Of a DNA stretch of 64,000 bases, positions 8,689 to 17,470 are shown piece after piece (the first letter of the stretch is position 1; each line of letters opens with the position of its first letter). Source of the stretch: HB2-32-21 sp003448675. GTDB taxonomy: Bacteria > Pseudomonadota > Gammaproteobacteria > Pseudomonadales > Porticoccaceae. The position numbers were made by a program, and so were the translations under genes. The notes beneath the pieces are model-generated. The model was given only the letters and a program-made list of their open reading frames with translations, ran no database searches and was not told where the DNA came from. Location: contig JBFHDK010000005.1 of assembly GCA_041584755.1 (NCBI GenBank), positions 1 through 64,000 on the forward strand, written 5' to 3'.

Positions 8689-10101
8689 TTGTCTTCACAG
8701 CTTGATAGCAAACCGGATCAAGCGCCCGATGAATCGGAGCACGTCCTCTACCTGTACGAAACCCGCAGGAAAATTTATGCCCGGCGTTTCAAGGGGTTTT
8801 TTCGTAAACTGAAAAAGCGCAGCAGTATCCCCATGTTGCTCGCTTATTTCCTGATCCCCTGGATTCAAATCGACGGCCGCCAGGCTGTGTTGTTCGATTT
8901 GCCGGCGCGCAAATTCCATATTTTCTGGATTACCTTTTGGCCTCAGGATTTTATGCTTTTGGGCTGGATGCTGATTATCTGCGCCTTGGCCCTGTTCGCC
9001 ATCACCATTCTGGTGGGGCGCGTGTGGTGTGGCTTTGTTTGCCCGCAAACCGTTTGGACCATGATGTTTATGGGCGTTGAACATTTTTTTGAAGGGGGCC
9101 GAAACAAACGGATCAGACTGGACATGGCGCCCTGGACTTTCGAAAAGGTCTGGCGCAAAACCGGAAAGCACGCCGGTTGGGGACTGATTGCTTTGGTCTC
9201 CGCCTACACCTTCGTTGGTTATTTTAATCCCATTCGCGAACTCAGTAGCGATATGCTGTCCTTTTCCGCGCACCCGGCGGCGCTGTTCTGGATTGGCGTG
9301 ATTGCCGTGATGACCTATATGAACGCGGGTCATCTGCGCGAGCAGGTATGTAAATACATGTGTCCCTACGCCCGCTTCCAGTCGGTGATGTTCGACAGCG
9401 ATACCATGGTCGTCTCTTATGACGAGTCAAGGGGAGAACCACGGGGCGCGCGCCGGCGTGGAGGGGAACAGGAGGCGGGCAAGGGTGATTGCGTGGACTG
9501 TGGCCTGTGCGTCCAGGTTTGTCCGGTGGGGATAGACATTCGCGAGGGGCTGCAATACGAGTGCATCAGTTGTGGGCTGTGCATCGATGCCTGTAACGCG
9601 ATTATGGATAAGGTGGGTTCAGCACCCAGGCTCATCAGTTTCACCACGGAAAACAGACTGCGCGATAAACAAACGCGGCTGCTCAGGCCCCGCCTGCTTG
9701 GCTATGGCGCTGGCCTGATGGTAATGATGAGTCTGTTTTTTTATGCGCTGGCGACCCGAACCCCGGTGGAGCTGGATGTGGTGAGGGATCGCGCGCTCCT
9801 GTACCGGGAGACTTCACGGGGCTTGATTGAAAATATCTACACCCTGCGCATCAGCAATATGGATAACCGCAACCACGAGTTTTTGATTACCGCAGACGGC
9901 GACTACCAGTTCCGTTTTATCGGACAGGAAGAGATATCCGTGCTGGCCGGGGAGGTGGTCACCCACGTGGTGCGCCTGGAGCTGGATCCCGGATTTTTGC
10001 GCACGGGTAATACAGACGTTAATTTTGTCATTACCGCGGGGGATGATGAGACTATCCGGGACACCGAAACCAGCCGTTTTATTGGGCCGTTTCTGCGTTA
10101 G
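8689..10101 (+). CDS. ccoG: cbb3 oxidase assembly iron-sulfur protein CcoG
   Basis: 470 residues with several membrane helices and two 4Fe-4S ferredoxin motifs: CVDCGLCVQVCP near residue 268 and CISCGLCIDACN near 292. There is a further Cys pair in the WCGFVCPQTVW segment (about 110) and a C-terminal Ig-like domain from about 370. CcoG/FixG/RdxA proteins are reported to reduce Cu(II) for delivery to the oxidase. The start is TTG 8689: it is the first start codon after an in-frame stop at 8668, and the nearby ATG 8684 is out of frame. Confidence 0.93.
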   Translation: MSSQLDSKPDQAPDESEHVLYLYETRRKIYARRFKGFFRKLKKRSSIPMLLAYFLIPWIQIDGRQAVLFDLPARKFHIFWITFWPQDFMLLGWMLIICALALFAITILVGRVWCGFVCPQTVWTMMFMGVEHFFEGGRNKRIRLDMAPWTFEKVWRKTGKHAGWGLIALVSAYTFVGYFNPIRELSSDMLSFSAHPAALFWIGVIAVMTYMNAGHLREQVCKYMCPYARFQSVMFDSDTMVVSYDESRGEPRGARRRGGEQEAGKGDCVDCGLCVQVCPVGIDIREGLQYECISCGLCIDACNAIMDKVGSAPRLISFTTENRLRDKQTRLLRPRLLGYGAGLMVMMSLFFYALATRTPVELDVVRDRALLYRETSRGLIENIYTLRISNMDNRNHEFLITADGDYQFRFIGQEEISVLAGEVVTHVVRLELDPGFLRTGNTDVNFVITAGDDETIRDTETSRFIGPFLR

Positions 10102-10120
10102 GGCGGGGTGTAGAGCAGAT

Positions 10121-10705
10121 ATGAATGATGGCGCCGTGTCCCCGGAACAAGCCAATGGAGTACCGCCCTGGTATCGCCAGTTCTGGCCGTGGTTTTTGAT
10201 TGCCCTGCCGGCGAGCATTATTGTCGCCAGTTTTTTCATGCTTTATCTGGCCGTGAATAATAGCGACACACTGGTTAGCGATAATTACTACCGGGATGGC
10301 CTGGCGATAAACAAGGTATTAACCCAGGACCTACGCGCCGCGGAGCTGGCTATGGCGGCACGGGTGGAGTTTGCTGACCAGAAGGGGCTGCGCATCGAGC
10401 TCAGTGGGCGGGAACCCTTGCCATCCTCTCTGACCCTGCGTCTTTCTCATCCCACTAATGCCAGTGGGGATCGCGATTTTCTGCTCCCGGCTAGCGGCCC
10501 TGGACTGTATTCGGCGAGCATCGAAACCCTCGCCCCGCATCGCTACTACCTGCGTCTGTTGCCGGGGGGCGTGCGCGGTGACGAAGAAGCCAAGGCGGTT
10601 GCCTGGCGGCTCAATGGTGAAATAGATCTGGCAAAAAGCGCGAGGGTTGCGCTCATGCCCATAAACGGTCCGTCGGGTTCCCACCAGGACAGCGCCGGGC
10701 AATGA
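10121..10705 (+). CDS. ccoH: cbb3 oxidase assembly protein CcoH/FixH
   Basis: 194 residues with one N-terminal membrane helix (about 22-44) followed by a periplasmic FixH domain. The motif DNYYRDGLAIN after the helix is typical. CcoH binds the oxidase complex during assembly and late maturation. ATG 10121 is chosen because longer in-frame versions run back into ccoG. The stop overlaps the ccoI start. Confidence 0.9.
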   Translation: MNDGAVSPEQANGVPPWYRQFWPWFLIALPASIIVASFFMLYLAVNNSDTLVSDNYYRDGLAINKVLTQDLRAAELAMAARVEFADQKGLRIELSGREPLPSSLTLRLSHPTNASGDRDFLLPASGPGLYSASIETLAPHRYYLRLLPGGVRGDEEAKAVAWRLNGEIDLAKSARVALMPINGPSGSHQDSAGQ

Positions 10706-13260
10706 CCGTAACACCAGCTGATGGGAACAGTTCGCAGGCACCTTGCTTTCATTGCGGTTTGCCCGTGATGACGGGTTCGGCCTACGCGGCGGTTATCGAC
10801 GGCCACGAAAGACCGATGTGTTGCGCCGGTTGCCAAGCGGTGGCCACGACCATCGTCGATGGTGGACTCGATAAATTCTATCAATACCGTGATTCGGAGC
10901 GTCTGGGCCAGCGACCGGATATGGCGGTGGATTTTCTTGCCTATGACCTGCCTGAGGTCCAGGCCGACATTCTCCAGTCCAGCAGCGGCGGGGTGGTGAT
11001 TATTGATCTCAGTATCCCCGATATCACCTGCGCCGCCTGCGCATGGCTCATCGAGCGGCACGTCGGGCGTTTGCCGGGGGTGGCGCGGGTCGCGGTCAAT
11101 GTCAGCCGGCACCGCTGCCGGGTTGAATGGCGGCTTGATGACCTGGCGCTGAGTGAGTTGCTGGGCGCCTTTGCCGGGATTGGCTACCGTGCGCTGCCGG
11201 CCCGGGAAACCGACCCGCTGCGCGACAGCGAACGACATCTGCGCCAGTATCTGCTGCGTCTGGGCGTGGCCGGCTTTGGCATGATGCAGGTAGGTATGCT
11301 GGCGCTTGCCCTTTACCTGGGCGCCTTTGAAGGGATGGATGCCCACTGGCACCAGTTCTTTCGCTGGGTGAGTCTGGTGGTGGCGACGCCAGTGGTATTG
11401 TTCTCCGCCAGGCCTTTTTTTAGCGGTGCCCACCGCAGCCTGAAAACCGGCTTTTTGACCATGGATGTCCCCATTGCGCTTGCCGTCGCCCTGGCCTATT
11501 TGTTCAGCGCCTGGGCGACGATAACAGCCAGTGGTGAGGTTTATTTTGACGCGGTGTCCATGCTGGTTTTTTTCCTGTTGCTGGGACGATTCCTGGAGCT
11601 GCGGGTGCGCTACGGCAACGAAGTGCTGGCGGCGGAAACCAGTCGGCTGATCCCGCTTAGCGCCCAGCGGCTGGTGAATGGCGGGATTGAATGTGTGGCG
11701 GCAAAAAGCCTGAAACGCGACGATGTGATTGTGGTCAGTGAAGGCGAGGTGCTGCCTGCCGATGGTGTTGTTATCGATGGCCAAAGCCGAGTAGTCGAGG
11801 CGATACTGACCGGTGAGCAGAAGCCGGTAGCCAAGGCGCCGGGGCAGACTGTCAGCGCGGGTACGGTCAATACCGCTAGCCGGCTGACGATTCGTGTTGA
11901 AGCCGTGGGCAAGGCCACTCGGCTGGCTACCATTGTCGATATGGCGGAGTCCGCCGAAGCTGATAAACCCCGGCAGGTGGAACTTGCCAATCGCCTGGCC
12001 AGCTGGTTCGTGGCGGGGGTTTTGGCGATGGCCCTGGCGGTTTACCTGGTCTGGAGCCAGTATGACGCCGGACGGGCGTTGTGGGTGACCCTGTCGGTGT
12101 TGGCGGTGACCTGTCCCTGCGCCCTGTCCCTGGCGACGCCCCTGGCTTTGGCCGCGGCGACGGGAAATTTACGCCGTCGGGGGATTCTGATCCGGCGGTC
12201 CCATGTCATGCAGACGCTGGCGCGGGTAAACCGGGTGGTACTGGATAAAACCGGTACGCTGACCGAGGGCCACCCAAAAATTCAGCGAGTGGTGCTGGCC
12301 CAAAATCCCTCCGATGGTGGCTCGCCACTTATGAATGAAGATGAGGTGCTAGGGATTGCGGCGGCACTGGAGCAGGGCTGTAATCACCCGATCGCCAGGG
12401 CGTTTGATGCACCGATCGGGACGACGGCGCAACACCTGCGTTACCAGGTCGGCGCCGGTGTGGTGGGAGTGCTGGAAAGCCAGTCTTATGTACTGGGAAG
12501 CCCCGCTTTTGTGGCGACTGAACTGGGGCTGGCGCCAGAAACCTGTGCGCTGCCGAAAACCAGCAGCGTCAGTGGGCAGGCCGATCCACCATCATCGGAA
12601 GACAGCTTTGCTCAGCAAACACTTGTGCTTCTTGCCAGCCCGACAGGGCCGTTGGCATGGTTCGTTTTGTCGGATGCTATCCGCCCCGGCGCCCGGCAAC
12701 TGGTGGCTTCACTGGCGTCGCGGAACCTGGTTGTGGAAATGCTGAGTGGCGATCACCCTGTCAGTGTCGCAAGCCTGGCGGAAAAAATTGGCATTCAACA
12801 TTGGATTGGCGATAGCAAGCCGGAAGATAAGCTGGCCCATATACGCAGTAGGCAGGCCGACGGGAATGTGGTGCTGATGGTTGGGGATGGGGTCAACGAT
12901 GTGCCGGTGCTCAGTGGGGCTGATGTGTCCATGACCCTGGCCGAAGCTACCGATTTGACTATGCTGGCCTCCGACACGGTGCTGCTGTCCAGTCGGCTGG
13001 ACTGTCTGGTCGAGGCGCTTGATCTGGCCAAAAAAACCGAAGCGATTATCAAACAAAACATCCTCTGGGCTTTGGGTTACAACGGTGGCGCGCTACCCCT
13101 TGCCGCCCTCGGTTGGGTGCCGCCCTGGGCCGCGGCGATCGGCATGTCCCTCAGTTCCCTGATCGTGGTTTTTAATTCCATGCGTCTGCAAGGCAAGCCC
13201 GGCGAGATGAAACACTCAGCGATGCCCACCGGGCGTGTGGCACCGGTATTGGGCACATGA
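10702..13260 (+). CDS. ccoI: copper-transporting P-type ATPase for cbb3 assembly
   Basis: 852 residues, a P1B-type ATPase. An N-terminal Cys-rich segment (CFHCGLPV, then CCAGC near 46) is followed by a heavy-metal domain with CAAC (about 110-113). The metal site CPC lies in helix 6 (about residue 470), the phosphorylated Asp in DKTGTLTEG (about 514), then NHPIARAF and GDGVNDVP. FixI/CcoI exports Cu from the cytoplasm to supply CuB of the oxidase. The gene is translationally coupled to ccoH and followed by ccoS. Confidence 0.95.
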   Translation: MTVTPADGNSSQAPCFHCGLPVMTGSAYAAVIDGHERPMCCAGCQAVATTIVDGGLDKFYQYRDSERLGQRPDMAVDFLAYDLPEVQADILQSSSGGVVIIDLSIPDITCAACAWLIERHVGRLPGVARVAVNVSRHRCRVEWRLDDLALSELLGAFAGIGYRALPARETDPLRDSERHLRQYLLRLGVAGFGMMQVGMLALALYLGAFEGMDAHWHQFFRWVSLVVATPVVLFSARPFFSGAHRSLKTGFLTMDVPIALAVALAYLFSAWATITASGEVYFDAVSMLVFFLLLGRFLELRVRYGNEVLAAETSRLIPLSAQRLVNGGIECVAAKSLKRDDVIVVSEGEVLPADGVVIDGQSRVVEAILTGEQKPVAKAPGQTVSAGTVNTASRLTIRVEAVGKATRLATIVDMAESAEADKPRQVELANRLASWFVAGVLAMALAVYLVWSQYDAGRALWVTLSVLAVTCPCALSLATPLALAAATGNLRRRGILIRRSHVMQTLARVNRVVLDKTGTLTEGHPKIQRVVLAQNPSDGGSPLMNEDEVLGIAAALEQGCNHPIARAFDAPIGTTAQHLRYQVGAGVVGVLESQSYVLGSPAFVATELGLAPETCALPKTSSVSGQADPPSSEDSFAQQTLVLLASPTGPLAWFVLSDAIRPGARQLVASLASRNLVVEMLSGDHPVSVASLAEKIGIQHWIGDSKPEDKLAHIRSRQADGNVVLMVGDGVNDVPVLSGADVSMTLAEATDLTMLASDTVLLSSRLDCLVEALDLAKKTEAIIKQNILWALGYNGGALPLAALGWVPPWAAAIGMSLSSLIVVFNSMRLQGKPGEMKHSAMPTGRVAPVLGT

Positions 13261-13325
13261 TTTTGACTGGTCTGCCTCCAGCATTAGTAACCGGGAAATC
13301 CAGAACCCCGGAGCCTGAATAAGAG

Positions 13326-13556
13326 ATGGAAAGCCTGTATTTCCTGATACCCCTGTCAATCGTCGTGCTCGGTGTTGCGGTGTCGGTGTTCTGGTGGGCG
13401 GTCAGAAATGGTCAATATGATGATCTGAAGGGCGAAGCCGAGCGTATTTTGTTTGATAACCCGGAGGTCAGTCCTGGTGTGCAAGTTGGAGTTAACGCTG
13501 GGGAAGTCAAGCGGGACAAGCCCGAGCGTGAATCCTCGTCGGTGAACGATGACTGA
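13326..13556 (+). CDS. ccoS: cbb3 oxidase assembly small protein CcoS
   Basis: 76 residues with one membrane helix (about 4-24) and the typical motif FWWAVRNGQYDDLKGEAERIL after it, then a hydrophilic tail. In Rhodobacter CcoS is needed for haem and Cu insertion into the oxidase. It overlaps the next gene by eight bases. Confidence 0.93.
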   Translation: MESLYFLIPLSIVVLGVAVSVFWWAVRNGQYDDLKGEAERILFDNPEVSPGVQVGVNAGEVKRDKPERESSSVNDD

Positions 13557-14223
13557 AACGCTGATAGTAGAGTTATCGATTATGTTTGGCATCGGCATGC
13601 TTGGCGCCGGGCACTGTATTGGTATGTGTGGCGGCATTGTCGGGGCGCTGGCGCTGGCCGGCGGCCAAAACCAAAGCGCCTTAATAGTGAGCTATAACCT
13701 GGGCAGAATTCTGAGCTATGGGACGATCGGCTTTGTGGTTGCCATGCTTGGTCAGGTGGGCGTGCGCTACCTTGGCCTGGCGCCGGTGTTGCGCGGTCTG
13801 GCGGGAGTGCTGCTTATCGCCATGGCCCTGTATATGACGGGGTGGTGGCGGGGTTTGAGGCATCTGGAAAATGTCGGCCTTGTGCTCTGGAAGCGCCTGC
13901 GTCCACTCGCCCAGCGCCATCTGCCCATTCAAAACCCGGGCTCGGCGGTAATGGTCGGCATGATCTGGGGGTGGTTGCCCTGTGGTCTGGTCTACACTGC
14001 CCTGGCATACAGTGCGACTTCGGCCTCGCCCTGGTATGGCGCCGCGCAAATGGTGGCTTTTGGCCTGGGAACCTTGCCGGCAGTGGTGCTCGGCGGTCTG
14101 GCGTTTAATCGTATTGCCCGCACCCTTCAGCATAAATATGCCCGGTCAGGTTTTGCGATGTTGATGCTGGCTTTCGGGGTTTGGACCTTAATGCCGGTGT
14201 TGCTTCCCCGTGCTCATCATTAG
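13549..14223 (+). CDS. TauE/SafE-family membrane protein of the cco cluster
   Basis: 224 residues, six predicted helices. The first contains GAGHCIGMCGG, a His/Cys motif characteristic of the copper-cluster members of this family, and a second WGWLPCGLVYTAL segment lies near 143. Genes of this type commonly follow ccoS in pseudomonads. A role in copper or thiol handling during oxidase assembly is inferred from the Cys/His residues and the neighbourhood. ATG overlaps the ccoS stop by eight bases. Confidence 0.82.
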   Translation: MTETLIVELSIMFGIGMLGAGHCIGMCGGIVGALALAGGQNQSALIVSYNLGRILSYGTIGFVVAMLGQVGVRYLGLAPVLRGLAGVLLIAMALYMTGWWRGLRHLENVGLVLWKRLRPLAQRHLPIQNPGSAVMVGMIWGWLPCGLVYTALAYSATSASPWYGAAQMVAFGLGTLPAVVLGGLAFNRIARTLQHKYARSGFAMLMLAFGVWTLMPVLLPRAHH

Positions 14224-14369
14224 GGGATTAAGGTCGAGAAGAGAGCGGAAGTGCGTTCTCGAGGGCCGCCGGCAACCCGAAACCCCTTGATACTGATCAA
14301 TAAGAAACACTGAATGTTGGCGCTATAAATAGTGTCCGGAAATCAAATAACAGGCAATAAGGTGGGTTT
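14224..14369 (+). other. regulatory gap between the cco assembly operon and the Yip1 gene
   Basis: Holds the FNR/Anr-type promoter at 14287-14329. No clear terminator is visible after the TauE/SafE gene; GC-rich, partly self-complementary bases at 14256-14280 are not followed by a T run. Confidence 0.5.
14287..14329 (+). promoter_or_regulatory. consensus FNR/Anr box with -10, class II geometry
   Basis: TTGAT-ACTG-ATCAA at 14287-14300 is a 10/10 match to the FNR/Anr consensus. A centre at -41.5 would place +1 near 14335, and TATAAA (14324-14329) lies where the -10 must be. A leader of about 35 bases with AAGGTGGG then leads into the Yip1-family gene. Confidence 0.85.
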
Positions 14370-14969
14370 ATGTTCGGATATACATTTGGCTTGATGGTTC
14401 ATCCCCGTCAAACCTGGGAAAAAATGGCGGGGTTAAGCGATGAGCAAATCAAACGCCTGCTGCCCTATCCCATTGTTATGGCCCTGTTGCCTGCATTGGG
14501 GTTTTATATCGGCACCACCAAGACTGGCTGGACGGTGGTTGGTGAAGATGTCATTCGTATCACCGAGGCCAGCGCCATCCCCCTGGTGGTGCTTTCCTAC
14601 TTAGCCCTGTTGGGGGCAGTGGTATTTATCGGCCTGATGGTTAACTGGATGTCAAAAACCTATCAGGTCAGATCCTTCCCCATTAAGGGAATCGTGCTGA
14701 TGGGCTACGCCTGTACGCCCATTTTCCTGGCAGGCATGTTGGCAGCTTATCCGATCTGGTGGCTGGATATCCTCGCGGGAACCGCTGCGGCCATCTATGT
14801 GATTTATCTGGTTTACATGGCTGTGCCGGTGCTGATGAACGTGCCCTGGGATAGGGGTTTTCTTTACGCCAGCGCCGTATTCATGGTGGCGTTGGTTTAT
14901 GTGGTTGTGGTGTTGGTGGGGACCACGATTATTTGGGAATATATCGCCACGCCGGTTTTTGTTGATTGA
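14370..14969 (+). CDS. Yip1-family integral membrane protein
   Basis: 199 residues, five predicted membrane helices (starting near 30, 70, 108, 136 and 168). The N-terminal pattern, a short amphipathic HPRQTWEKM segment before the first helix, is usual in bacterial Yip1-domain proteins. Their molecular function is unknown. The gene has its own predicted FNR/Anr promoter and sits directly after the cbb3 assembly genes, so expression at low oxygen is inferred. A good AAGGTGGG site supports ATG 14370. Confidence 0.8.
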   Translation: MFGYTFGLMVHPRQTWEKMAGLSDEQIKRLLPYPIVMALLPALGFYIGTTKTGWTVVGEDVIRITEASAIPLVVLSYLALLGAVVFIGLMVNWMSKTYQVRSFPIKGIVLMGYACTPIFLAGMLAAYPIWWLDILAGTAAAIYVIYLVYMAVPVLMNVPWDRGFLYASAVFMVALVYVVVVLVGTTIIWEYIATPVFVD

Positions 14970-15128
14970 TTTTGTTGCGTGTTTCTAGCGACCTCCTGGC
15001 TGAATCCGGGGAACGGCATAGAAGAGCAAATCCTGGGTAAATAAGATGGACGGGCTAAAAAAGGGGGAATCAGTAGAAACTAATAGTTGAACGCTGATAG
15101 ATAGTATCAAAGTCTGTTTTTTAGGCAC

Positions 15129-15158
15129 AAAAAAACGCTGCTAGACCGCAGCGTTTTT
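15129..15158 (-). terminator. rho-independent terminator after tRNA-Asn
   Basis: Perfect inverted repeat, AAAAACGCTGC/GCAGCGTTTTT, with a 6-base loop. It lies just 3' of the minus-strand tRNA. On the plus strand it also ends in T5, so it can serve the Yip1 transcript too. Confidence 0.88.
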
Positions 15159-15173
15159 ATTAAGAGGAGAATT

Positions 15174-15249
15174 TGGCTCCGCCTGCTGGGCTCGAACCAG
15201 CGACCCAATGATTAACAGTCATTTGCTCTACCAACTGAGCTAAGGCGGA
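15174..15249 (-). tRNA. tRNA-Asn(GTT)
   Basis: 76 bases including an encoded CCA (15174-15176 on the complement). Acceptor TCCGCCT/AGGCGGA, D-arm TAGCTCAGTTGGTAGAGCA, anticodon GTT in CTGTTAATC, T-arm GGTTCGAGCC, and discriminator G, as usual for Asn. Confidence 0.97.
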
Positions 15250-15265
15250 GTAGCGAAGGCGCGCT

Positions 15266-15294
15266 ATGGTATAGTCCACTATTGGGTGAGTCAA
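15266..15294 (-). promoter_or_regulatory. promoter of tRNA-Asn
   Basis: On the minus strand TTGACT (15294-15289) and TACCAT (15271-15266) are separated by 17 bases and followed by a GC-rich discriminator, as expected for a stable-RNA promoter. Confidence 0.55.
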
Positions 15295-15391
15295 GACCGT
15301 AGTTCCGCCTGTAATCGAGTGCTAGCCCTGGAAACGCAGGCTCGGATTCGTTCCGCTCAACAGTAGCATCAGCCCCTCATATTCCGCTCCC

Positions 15392-17422
15392 ATGGATAAA
15401 CCACTACAAGTCGTCAGTGAATATAAACCGGCCGGGGATCAACCCGAGGCTATTCGCCAACTGGTGGAAGGCCTGGAGGCGGGTTTGGCGTCGATGACCC
15501 TGCTGGGGGTTACGGGCTCGGGCAAGACCTTCACCGTTGCCAACGTTATCGAGCGTTTACAGCGCCCGACCATTGTTATGGCCCATAACAAGACCCTGGC
15601 GGCCCAGCTCTACGGGGAATTAAAGGAATTCTTCCCCAACAACGCGGTGGAGTATTTCGTTTCCTATTACGATTACTACCAGCCCGAGGCCTACGTGCCG
15701 GCTTCCAACACCTATATCGAGAAGGACGCCTCCATTAACCGCCATATCGAGCAGATGCGGTTGTCGGCCACCAAGGCCTTGATGGAGCGCCGGGATGTGG
15801 TGGTGGTGGCGACGGTATCGGCGATCTACGGCCTGGGTGATCCCGAGTCCTATCTGAAGATGGTGCTTCATGCGGTGCGCGGTGATCGCGTCGACCAGCG
15901 GAGTATTCTGCGCCGGCTGGCGGAGTTGCAGTACACCCGCAACGACGTGGCCTTCGAGCGGGCCAACTATCGGGTGCGTGGGGACGTGATCGATATTTTC
16001 CCGGCGGACTCGGAGAAGGAGGCGGTGCGCATTGAGCTGTTCGATGACGAGGTCGAGAATATCTCTCTGTTCGATCCACTGACTGGCGAGGTTCTGCAGC
16101 GCATTCCGCGGATCACCATTTACCCCAAGTCCCACTATGTAACGCCCCGCGAAACCATTATGGAGGCCATCGAGCAGATCAAGGTGGAGTTGGTGGAGCG
16201 CCTTGAGCAGTTGCATGCCAATGACAAGCTGGTGGAAGCCCAGCGGCTTAGTGAGCGCACCCGCTACGATCTGGAGATGATGCAGGAGCTGGGCTACTGC
16301 TCGGGTATCGAAAACTATTCCCGTTATCTGTCCGGGCGCGCCCCGGGCGAGCCACCGCCGACCCTGTTTGATTATTTGCCCGATAACGCCCTGCTGGTGA
16401 TCGACGAGTCCCACGTTTCCATTCCCCAGATTGGAGGTATGTACCGGGGCGACCGCTCGCGTAAGGAAACCCTGGTGGAATACGGCTTCCGCCTGCCGTC
16501 CGCCCTTGATAACCGTCCCCTGCGTTTTGATGAGTGGGAACGACTCATGCCCCAGAGTATTTTCGTCTCCGCGACGCCAGCCAAATATGAAGCCGAGCAT
16601 GCCCAGGCGGTGGTGGAACTGACGGTTCGGCCCACTGGCCTGGTGGACCCCGAGATCGTGGTCAAGCCGGCCAGCAAGCAGGTGGATGATGTGATGGGCG
16701 AAATCGGCACCTGTGTGGGGCGGGGTGAGCGGGTACTGATTACCGTGCTGACCAAGCGGATGGCGGAGGACCTGACCGAATACCTCGACGAACACGGGGT
16801 ACGGGTGCGTTACATGCACTCGGATATTGATACCGTCGAACGGGTGGAAATCATTCGTGACCTGCGCCTGGGTGAGTTTGATGTGCTGGTGGGCATTAAC
16901 CTTCTGCGCGAGGGCCTGGATATGCCGGAGGTATCCCTGGTGGCGGTATTCGACGCGGATAAAGAAGGCTTTTTACGTTCCGAACAATCGCTGATTCAGA
17001 CTGTCGGGCGCGCCGCCCGGCATCTCAATGGCCGCGCGATTCTTTATGGGGACGAAGTGACTGGCTCCATGCAGCGGGCCATGGATGAAACCGAGCGCCG
17101 GCGTAAACGTCAACTGGAATTTAACCAGACTCACGGCATTACACCCCAGGGCATCATCAAGGCGGTGCCCGATGTGCTGGAGGGGGCGATCAGCAGTGCT
17201 GCTGGCCGGCGCGGTCAACTACGCAAAGTCGCCGACAGCCAGGTGACTTATCTGGCCGATGCTTCGGTGGCTGATTTGTCCGCTGCGCAACTGGCCAAGC
17301 AGATCGAGGCCATGGAGCAGCAGATGTATGAACATGCCCGCAACCTGGAATTTGAGGATGCGGCACTGATTCGGGATAAATTACAGGCGCTCAAGGACGG
17401 GAAATTTATGGGTGCGGCCTGA
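15392..17422 (+). CDS. uvrB: excinuclease ABC subunit B
   Basis: 676 residues. A helicase-like DNA damage verification protein that works with UvrA and UvrC in nucleotide excision repair. Walker A GVTGSGKT lies near residue 40 and the beta-hairpin YYDYYQPEAY near 90. The DESH box is near 338, helicase motif VI (QTVGRAARH) near 537, and a C-terminal UVR domain covers about 635-670 and binds UvrC. Full normal length. No LexA box is visible in the 140 bases upstream. Confidence 0.97.
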   Translation: MDKPLQVVSEYKPAGDQPEAIRQLVEGLEAGLASMTLLGVTGSGKTFTVANVIERLQRPTIVMAHNKTLAAQLYGELKEFFPNNAVEYFVSYYDYYQPEAYVPASNTYIEKDASINRHIEQMRLSATKALMERRDVVVVATVSAIYGLGDPESYLKMVLHAVRGDRVDQRSILRRLAELQYTRNDVAFERANYRVRGDVIDIFPADSEKEAVRIELFDDEVENISLFDPLTGEVLQRIPRITIYPKSHYVTPRETIMEAIEQIKVELVERLEQLHANDKLVEAQRLSERTRYDLEMMQELGYCSGIENYSRYLSGRAPGEPPPTLFDYLPDNALLVIDESHVSIPQIGGMYRGDRSRKETLVEYGFRLPSALDNRPLRFDEWERLMPQSIFVSATPAKYEAEHAQAVVELTVRPTGLVDPEIVVKPASKQVDDVMGEIGTCVGRGERVLITVLTKRMAEDLTEYLDEHGVRVRYMHSDIDTVERVEIIRDLRLGEFDVLVGINLLREGLDMPEVSLVAVFDADKEGFLRSEQSLIQTVGRAARHLNGRAILYGDEVTGSMQRAMDETERRRKRQLEFNQTHGITPQGIIKAVPDVLEGAISSAAGRRGQLRKVADSQVTYLADASVADLSAAQLAKQIEAMEQQMYEHARNLEFEDAALIRDKLQALKDGKFMGAA

Positions 17423-17470
17423 TGAACCAGAATGATGCCATGGCGCCGGGATCACAATATAAGTAGGGGT

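Noticed and set aside
10546..11784. 412-residue minus-strand frame over ccoI
   Set aside because: Antisense shadow of ccoH/ccoI; Gln/His-rich composition and no recognisable domain.
15250..15391. LexA operator before uvrB
   Set aside because: No CTGT-N8-ACAG pattern with acceptable matches in this interval, so SOS control is not claimed.
15620..16819. Long minus-strand frame inside uvrB
   Set aside because: A 399-residue antisense shadow of uvrB, rich in His/Gly/Leu as expected from reversed coding sequence in GC-rich DNA.
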